Of a stretch of 64,000 nucleotides of DNA, positions 56,701 to 64,000 are shown piece after piece; position 1 is the first letter of the stretch, and each line of letters begins with the position of its first letter. Source of the DNA: Nyssa sinensis. Taxonomy: Eukaryota; Streptophyta; Magnoliopsida; Cornales; Nyssaceae. The DNA is taken from positions 35,793,576 through 35,857,575 of the forward strand of contig CM018037.1 in assembly GCA_008638375.1 (NCBI GenBank), in the 5' to 3' direction. The notes beneath the pieces were generated by a model that ran no database searches, had not been told where the DNA came from, and was given only the letters and a program-made list of their open reading frames with translations. Made by a program: the position numbers and the translations under genes.

Positions 56701-58720
56701 TTTCATAAATTTCAGATTTAAGTAGGGGTGTCACTTTTTTAACACGACACGAAGTTAACGGGTTTGGGTTTAGTATAAATGAGTTTGGGTCATAAACGGG
56801 TTGACACGTATAATACGATTAATAAATAGGTCGGGTTTGGGTTTTACTAGTGTCAACCCGTTTAACACGACTTAACACGTTTAATTATAAAATATATTAT
56901 GAGTTAAGGTAATTCATCTCACATCAAATATTTATCAAGGTTTTGAGATTTTTTATTTATACAAGAGGTTTCTACTTTGGTTTGACCCATATCCAAAGTT
57001 ACTAAACTTAAAAATTATCTATACATATTAAAAGATAGGTAAATTTTTTTATTTTAAAAATAAAAAATTAAAATAAACAGATTAAGTGGGTCGACACGTG
57101 TAACCTGTTTAATAAATGGGTTGGGTTTGGGTTTTGAAACTTGACACGATTAGTTAATAATGTCGGGTTAGAGTTCACACATATTTTCGAATATGTATGC
57201 CTTGACACGACTCGAACACGACACGATTACACAAATTGACACCCCTAAATTTAAGTGTCATAGAATATGAATGCCGCTTAATTAGTTGCTGTGGCATATA
57301 TTCAATTTAAACAAACTTAGAAGATGCAAGTTGTATGTGATTGAGTTGAGATATTTAAGGGTCACAATAGGAGTAGTTGAATAACTTGGCTGGAAAGGTA
57401 AGACTGGCAATAATGTACAATTTCTCACTCCCATAGTCCCATATCGAAATCTTTCTCCAGTTTGTACTTTGTAGCTCTTCTCATCAGAATGTTTCTCTTG
57501 AAACATCACATCTTGAGAAAGTATAAAATAAAAGAAACAAAGCAATAATAAACTCCCAAGAATAGCCACCTTAGTAATTTATTAATCAATATGTATTTAA
57601 GCATTCGTATACATCTACATATATATATATATATATATCAAAAGTAGGTTAAGAAGAATCAGGTATTTATATATAATTAAGTGGTCCTCATTCATCTGGC
57701 ACTAGCTATCCAAGAAGATTTGCTGTCATTCACAACAAACCTATAATTTAGTGGGTATGGTAGGGGACAAGTTGATCGAAAAATCAGCCTGGACAACTGT
57801 TGCTGATATGTTTTTATACAGCATAAACTTCTAATAATAATTTAGAAAAAAGATCTGTGAACAAGCTAGCTGCAAATATTACAATAATTCTTGGAGCTGC
57901 AAATGGAACCTATCGCATAGCTCCTGCACACAGACTAACAAATTTAAATCGAAAAGGCACCAAGAGGAATGGCGACTATAGATTCTTCCATGAACAAACC
58001 CTCCTTAATTAATACACATTTTTAAGTACAACTAACAAATTTATTACTTGGATGACAAAATTAACTAATGGTTTATAGAAAAAATATTTTCTGATTAAAC
58101 ATAGAAAAATGAAGAGAAAATGGACAAAAGACCAGAAAGTTAGTATTTCTTAAAAAAAATAAAAAAAAAATACAACATACAGTAATAGAATAATTAAAGA
58201 AATAAAAGAATTTGGTGCAGACAATCATCAAGTTGACATTCATAGGCGACAAGAACATGTGCCGAAAATATCTTTATACCAGAAGGTCCAGAACATATAT
58301 ATGTGTGTGTGTGTGTACATGGTGACAGTATTATATTATATCAAAATAAAATTATGATCATTGAAAATTTATACATAAATGCATAATAAATATTTCTCCA
58401 TGTTTTTGTTAACATTATTTAAATAATAAAAATAAAAATAAATCACTTCTAAGTAAATGATGAATTATATAACAGAATAATAACTCAAAGAAGTAATCCT
58501 AGTTTTACCTGATGTAATAAGGGAACTCATCAAACGTGACCTTGCTTTCTTTGCCGTCGACGACGAGTCTGAGAAGCTCCTGCTCAATCTGGTCGGCAGT
58601 AATACCGTCGGCGGACGAATTATAGCCGGTCCATTTGCTTACTGTCTGTCCAGAGGCCAACCCGAGCCCCACGCCCACCCCTACGCTCAATGCCGACAAC
58701 AGAATGTGCTTCTGTTCCAT
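47734..58720 (-). CDS. AAA-type ATPase with degenerate N-terminal AAA-like module (At4g28000/DAA1 family)
   Basis: Sixteen exons on the - strand: 58720-58509, 55808-55687, 55591-55503, 55414-55379, 53847-53754, 52691-52649, 52559-52459, 52039-51975, 51879-51383, 51264-51177, 51066-50998, 50599-50031, 49034-48899, 48818-48750, 48656-48525 and 47847-47734. The total is 2,436 nt, or 811 residues; all introns are GT-AG with matching phases. Residues 5-25 ([19 protein letters not shown]) are a hydrophobic N-terminal anchor. A degenerate P-loop follows at 105-117 (ILLSGPAELYQQM, lacking GKT), with a Walker-B-like IILYLRDVE later. The catalytic AAA domain has Walker A GPPGTGKT (540-547), Walker B IIFVDEVD (595-602), sensor AATNRP (643-648) and arginines RRFERR (657-662). 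The C-terminus ends KKQQLTYFL. It belongs to the plant Msp1/spastin-like meiotic clade of AAA proteins; substrates are not known to me. Confidence 0.93.
49035..50030 (-). other. AAA gene intron 12
   Basis: A 996-base AT-rich intron lying between the exon that ends at the arginine-finger region and the exon that continues [13 protein letters not shown]. No coding or element structure is recognised in it. Confidence 0.7.
52172..52263. repeat. Dispersed poly-T-headed repeat, copy 2, in AAA intron 7
   Basis: T run, then AAATACAACGATAGGGAAGG, then CTCACGCCAAGTGCGATAAG. Related to 12534-12613. Read on the - strand the T run is an A tail, suggesting a retroposed element. The family is not identified. 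Confidence 0.4.
53429..53633 (+). mobile_element. tRNA-derived SINE in AAA intron 5
   Basis: The element begins GAACCCATGTGGTTTGGCC and ends in an A tail (53621-53633). It is flanked by TCATAATTGCATG on both sides (53416-53428 and 53634-53646), a 13-base target duplication that extends into the A tail. It has a tRNA-like A box TGGCCGAAAGGG (53443-53454) and a B box GTTCGACTTTC (53520-53530). A 24-base tandem duplication (AAGGCTTGTC... twice) lies between the boxes. It is probably Au-related. It lies in the opposite orientation to the host gene. Confidence 0.82.
53976..53998. repeat. (TA)n microsatellite in AAA intron 4
   Basis: About eleven TA units. Confidence 0.9.
54655..55130. repeat. Probable MITE in AAA intron 4
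   Basis: Starts with GAACATCTCCAATGCTCTG, a motif class common at the ends of plant MITEs (GAGCATCTCCAATG). The interior repeats words around TTTGGCATTATTATATTACC, CATATTATGGCAATGCTATC and GCTATATTTGG. A second ACATCTCCAATGCAAAATG lies 80 bases in. The right end is not resolved. Confidence 0.4.
56339..56570. repeat. ~163-bp imperfect tandem duplication in AAA intron 1
   Basis: TTAGTCCAACCAAAGGTTGG occurs twice, about 163 bases apart. Each copy is followed by ACACCC..CTCAATG and AAAATAAAATTCAAATTTCC. The preceding GGGATG..GGGACTTGAG is also shared. Probably part of a transposon remnant. Confidence 0.7.
56723..57247 (+). mobile_element. hAT-like MITE with 11-bp terminal inverted repeats, in AAA intron 1
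   Basis: The 525-base element starts TAGGGGTGTCA and ends TGACACCCCTA, a perfect terminal inverted repeat. Flanks GATTTAAG (56715-56722) and AATTTAAG (57248-57255) form an 8-bp target duplication with one mismatch, as expected for hAT transposition. There is no transposase. A diverged copy lies at 717-1223. Confidence 0.82.
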
Positions 58721-61700
58721 CACCCTATTCAAAACCCTAGCGTGCAACCAAAACGCCCAATCTTAGTTACTTTTCACCCCGATCTGCACTAAAATATATA
58801 TTTTTTAATCTCATTCCATTAACCAATCATCTTTTGATGATACTACATAAACGATCTACTCTTTCAAAGTTCAATATATGTAAAACTAAATGATCAAACA
58901 CTATCATCGACAAGCACGATTCTAACATATATATATTCGTGAACGTCTGATGAAACTTTAATATATGTTTATATACTTAATCATATATAGACACACATAC
59001 ACACACACACACACATATATATACACACAAATGCGATTGAAGAGAAAAACTGGTTCATACGAAGAAGCAAAGCGGATCTTCGTCGATTTTCAGACACAAG
59101 AAATGCGTTTCGCCGAATAAGACGTTGGTCGATTCTTCCTTGACAGGTATATATACATATACATCTATATATCTTGCTCTTCTTTGGTTTCTCTCTCGGC
59201 CTATATGTAGGCGGGTGTGTGTATATATATATATATATACATAGGTGGACGCAAAGAAGAAGAATTACTCTGTTGACTTTTTGACTAACCGGCGACTGAC
59301 AAATCTGCTTTTAATACTTTATTAATTTAATTAATTCATTAATTATCTTTTTAACTTTTGGTCTTCTTACTTTTTCTCCATCCAGCTCGGGGTAAAAGCT
59401 GATTCCCGCTTTTTCTATCCTTCCTCGGTTTCGTAGGCACGTTTGTTTTTGTTTTGGTTTTTGTAATTCGATACTAATCTCGAAAGCATCCTCTGATTTT
59501 TTTACTAATGTTATTGGCCTCCTCTGAAAGTCATTACATTTCATTTAAGTGTTTGTTTCACAAAGGTTGTTTGTTTTATTCTTTTTTTCTCTTTCTATCA
59601 ATAACAAAATGGTTTTGTGCTTCCTTGGATGAGCAGTAAAAAATATGTACTTTCAATATTTTTAATGAATTATTGGAAACAAATTTAAATGATATTGTAA
59701 TATTTAAAAAAATTATTAAATGTGTTATATAGATGTTAAAAAAAAACAATTTGAAAAAAATTCATTAGTAACATTTTTTAAAATGGGTGTTTGGACTTAG
59801 AAATGTCCAAACAAACATTTCAAAAATATCGAAACAAATATTCAAATATCAAAAAAGTTCAAACTGAATTCTAAAATAGTCGTTTTGCAAAACATCACTG
59901 CTTATTTAAACATGTCTGTGATCGTAGAAGCAAACTATGGTTGACATTAATTATCTAATTTCAAAAAATATCATTGACCCAAATAATTGGTTAGACTTAA
60001 AAAAATAAATAAATATTTTTTTATCAAGATATATGCATTCATTAGTAAATCTACTTTTCTCAACTACAAATTGTTCTTACAACATAACACATGCAAATGC
60101 AGACAATTTCAGTAGGACATCTATACCACAAACTTAGAAGGGTAAAAGAATAAAAATTAAAATTTATAAGAATCTCTAAGTAAAAATATAAAAAAAAATT
60201 TGAGCAACTCTTAATTTTAAAATATATATATATATGTGTGTGTATATATATATATATATATAAAATAAGGATTAAAAATTTTGGAAGACCTTGCCCCACT
60301 AGCCCCCATGTGGCTCTGCCACCTGATAATTTATAAAATTTTGTTGCAAAAGAATAATTTCAAGACAGTAAAAACATAAATGAATTTTTTATTATAAAAT
60401 AAACAGAACATAAAAACGAGCAATGAGGTGAGGTCCTTGAGGATTATGTGGGCCTTTTCTGGTATTTGGAAAATTAAGCATGGGTCAAGTGATATTACCA
60501 GAACCTTGGAGAAGAATTCACGATTTGCCTAAAATACTTTCCTTTTTTGAAAATTTGAAAACTGCAGCTTGTCAACATAGTGACGGTTATGTAATGGGGG
60601 GTTTATGACTTGGGAGCCTCTGTTTGATCTTCCTTTTCTTAATGGCCTACTCAAGTGGTGTACGTCATCCTTAAATGAGCACCGTTTGATGAATCACACA
60701 AGTCAAATTTCGTAAAATGGAGAATGATCAGACGGTTAATACACTTGGAGGTCCATAACTGCAATACATCGCGAGACATGTGAAAGGATTAAGGAGGTGA
60801 ATTTGGTTAAGGGAGCCGTAATTTGTTTAATCATATTTTTAAAATTATCTTGCCGTCATTACTTTACGTGGACGGTCCAAAAAGTTCACCGGCACGTGGT
60901 TTCCACTTTATGCTTTACACGCTACCTAAACTGCTGCAACAGTAAAGAAGAGAGGCGGCTACTCATAAAGGACACATTTCCTCAAGTCCAGCCAAAGAGA
61001 GTGGGGGACCACCCCCGGCCCCCGCCCCCGCCCCCCCTGTTTGTTTTCAAAAGCATATATATTATTTTGGCACCCCCCCCACCCCACACACACACACACA
61101 CACACCAAAAACCCCTGTTTGTTTTCAAAAGCAAATATATTATTTTGAAAATGATTTTTAGGGGAAAATATTTTATACAATTAAAAATTAATTAAGATAG
61201 ATGTCTTATTTTCTCGTACTTTACTTTTATTCTACCTTTTTTATATATAAAAGTGGGGGTATTTGAGTGAGTCTTATAATAAAAAAATTATATATTAGTT
61301 TTGTTACAGTGTAATTAGACCAATAAATGTTTGATACATGTATAGAATTATTAGTAGAATATATTTATTTGATTGATGTATCAAATATTCATTGATCTGA
61401 GTATAATATCAGTTCCGATGGTAAATTCATGAGTGACAAAAGTAGATTATGATAAGTGAAATATCTTCTTTTTTTTTTTTTTGTATTTCAAGGATGAATA
61501 TTACAGTATATACATTAAAATCAACTAAACAATATAATTAGAATTACACAGCGATAAAATGACTATACAACTTAATAATAATAAGAACCAAACTCAACTC
61601 CGCTCATGACTAAATGAAAATAAAACTCACATACCGATGACCAAAAAGTAAGACTTGAATAATGATTTTTCCTTTGAAAAAAAGATACGAGTGACAAACT

Positions 61701-62909
61701 GAATTAGACCTAATTGATTGAAACAACTATCATTATTTATTAGAAATTAAGGTACACTTTTTAAAGTATTATTTTCTTTATTTAAATAAAAATAATTAAA
61801 GTAATGTTTGATTTAGCCTAAAAAAAATTATATTTACCACCCATATATATAATATGATATTTGTAGTATGTTTGAAACAACTTTTACACCACGTAATTGA
61901 CCCTTTGGTGCTTTTTAATCTAGAAGGCACTTTCAAATTTTGAGAGGTCATTTATAGTCTTATAAAAATATCATTAATATTATTTGCATCTAATGTGAAA
62001 TGTAAACAATTAATATATATATATATATATATATATTACTTATCAAAATAATATACAAAATCATATACATTTAATACATCTATTTATTCAACCAAGATCA
62101 ATTTGTCTTTGAAAATGATTTAAATAGCATATTTACAATAAAATAAAATAAAATTTTTTTTTAAGAGATAATTATTAAATGTGTAAAGGTCCATTTCTCA
62201 ATTACTTTTTGGTGTGTGAATAAAAGCTCTCCTATTTATTACCTTTTGCTTTCAACTAATTTTTTTTTGTTTAATTAAAACTACTTAATTTTTGTTTTAT
62301 ATCAAAGTGGACCTAAATTAAACTATTAACTATTTGTGCAGAGGATGAACCTAACCAAACATATGAATCCATTAATATTGAATTTTTTTTTTTGTGATAA
62401 TGACACATTAATATTTAACTAAATTCAAAGTTTATGAAAAGTATAGATGAAGTGATTAACACTTCTTTCTTTGTACGGTAGGTTAGAGTTTAAGTCTCAT
62501 GTCTTATCCGCATACACTTAAAATAATTCTTCCCTTCCCAATTCACATCATTGTATTATAAAAAATAAAAGAAAATCACACTGACCTCTGTGGGGGGGGG
62601 GGGACTACTACTCTTATTTCACATCTGTCTGAACATTAGCTGTTAATTAATTATTTTCATAGGCTTAATTATCTGTGGGGGGACTACTACTCTTGCAGAT
62701 GACAGCTTAGTGTGAGAGTCCAAATCAAGTTGGTAGCAAATTTTGATTCATGAACTTATAGAGACCATTAATTGAATTCTACTCCATATCATTCAAATCC
62801 AATACTAATAATAGTTATATTGATGTTACATTGAGCCCATCTTAATTTATAATTTAATAATTACAAAAATAAAGAGTCGTATTAGTACTCTTCATTTAGA
62901 AATAAGCAT

Positions 62910-63205
62910 AAGGGAATATATTTTAGTATTTAGTAAAAATTATTATAAAATGATTATAAAATATGAATATGAAAAAATAAAAAAGAAAGAAAGAAGAAAG
63001 ACTAAAGTACAAAAAGAAATGAGGAAAAGAAAGGAGATGTTATTTTCTATCGACTTAACTAAATAAATACCCAGAATCAGTTTATTGAACTAAGTTGATT
63101 TCTTAAAAAATATAAGTCTCACTACATAAATTAATTCTAACTTATTGTAACTAAATGAAAATTTTCGAATTAAGTACTTAATTTTTTTCTTAAACACAAT
63201 AAGTT
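62910..63205. repeat. Dispersed AT-rich repeat, copy 2
   Basis: Shares ordered blocks with 24045-24435 (TTAGTAAAAATTATTATAAAATGATTATAAAATAT-type sequence, a long AAAGAAAG tract, AGAATCAGTTTATTG, AAGTTGATTTCTTAAAAAAT, TTAAGTACTTA). Ends are not resolved. Confidence 0.4.
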
Positions 63206-63630
63206 GACATCATTAAATTAAAACAAGCAAACTCTTATTATTTTGCACTCCATCACACACACTCTATCTCATAGGGTTATCAATATATCGAACTTATTTC
63301 AAGTTGATTCAATTCGATGAGTTCATCATCTAATCTAGTAATTTTTTTCATTAAATGGATCAAATATGAATTAAAGTAATTTGATCGGTTAATGATCCAA
63401 TTTAATTATACATGTCTATATATGATCAAAATTTTAAATTATTGTTTTTTTTTTTAAATTATTCAAAATAAATTTAGTAATAATTTATTTTATAGATTTT
63501 ATTAAATTAAAATTTAGTATTATTAACAAGTTTTAAATTGTTCTCACTAACACGAAATCCTGATTCTGTCCTTGAATATATTTTTTTATAGTTTGCATAT
63601 TACATATATATTTATTACATTTTTTTTATA

Positions 63631-63632
<2 letters not shown>

Positions 63633-63665
<33 letters not shown>
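63633..63665. repeat. (TG)n(GA)n microsatellite
   Basis: About eight TG units run into about nine GA units. Confidence 0.9.
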
Positions 63666-64000
63666 TTACTCTTCAAATTGTGTTCTAAAACCATATAATA
63701 TCCATGTGAACTCAATGGCATCTCTAAATTGCATGCGTTGGGGTTGAAGCATAAAAAGTACTGAGAATAGACAATACTTTGAAGTTTAAACGTCTAAATT
63801 CACGGGCTGCCAGATCAGATGAACTTTGAGCCGTCCAATCAAATTAATCCATGTTCATGGAAAGGGAATGAAGTGATGTGCCATTGCTCAAAAATCAAAT
63901 GACCTATGAGCCTTTCATACCTTTATATGTATGAAAATGAGAACATTACAAGAAAGAGAAAAGCTACCAGACAATTGATTTTTGTTTTGGTTATTGGTGA

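Larger units (their letters stand above)
58721..64000. other. Intergenic region upstream of the AAA gene
   Basis: The first ~500 bases hold the 5' UTR and promoter of the AAA gene, with TA runs at about 58989-59022 and 59217-59241. Beyond that no gene is supported. Visible pieces are a GC-rich block with a 77-bp direct repeat (CTGTTTGTTTTCAAAAGCA at about 61038 and 61115), a second direct repeat (GGACTACTACTCTT at about 62602 and 62681), the dispersed repeat at 62910-63205, and (TG)n(GA)n at 63633-63665. Confidence 0.6.

Overview
The window is nuclear DNA from a flowering plant, most likely a woody eudicot. It has AT-rich intergenic sequence, genes with short GT-AG introns, several classes of plant transposable elements, and proteins that clearly belong to angiosperm families. 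The species cannot be named from the sequence.

Layout. (1) 1-10.1 kb: three tandem LEA_2 / NDR1-HIN1-like membrane protein genes on the + strand. The first two lie in a recent segmental duplication that includes their promoters. (2) 10.1-19.4 kb: intergenic, with MITE-like pieces, a 117-bp tandem duplication and a ~960-bp inverted-repeat (foldback) element. (3) 19.5-20.6 kb: a two-exon MAKR (membrane-associated kinase regulator) gene on the - strand. (4) 20.6-28.5 kb: intergenic, with a solo LTR (5-bp target duplication CTTGT) and long microsatellites. (5) 28,498-40,121: a complete 11.6-kb Ty3/gypsy retrotransposon of the Tat type. Its two 627-bp LTRs look identical and are flanked by the target duplication GAACT. 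It carries gag-protease, pol (RT, two RNase H domains, integrase), a 17-unit hairpin repeat array, and an antisense three-exon gene. (6) 40.7-44.8 kb: a five-exon reticulon-like gene (+). (7) 47.7-58.7 kb: a sixteen-exon AAA-ATPase gene (-) with a SINE and a hAT-like MITE in its introns. (8) 58.7-64 kb: intergenic.

The host genes are housekeeping or signalling membrane genes. From memory, their order (LEA_2, MAKR, RTNLB, AAA) resembles Arabidopsis At1g64065-At1g64110, which suggests an ancestral block now stretched by transposons.

The most unusual object is the Tat element. Its gag and pol share one reading frame, broken only by a UAG. The nine bases after that stop match the tobamovirus-type readthrough context. 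The antisense strand can encode an intact 580-residue protein only if two short introns are removed, and a TATA box lies upstream of it on that strand. The tandem array alternates two hairpin types whose stems differ on both arms while the spacer stays the same. All exon joins were worked out by hand from splice sites, phase and family similarity; no transcript or database search was possible.
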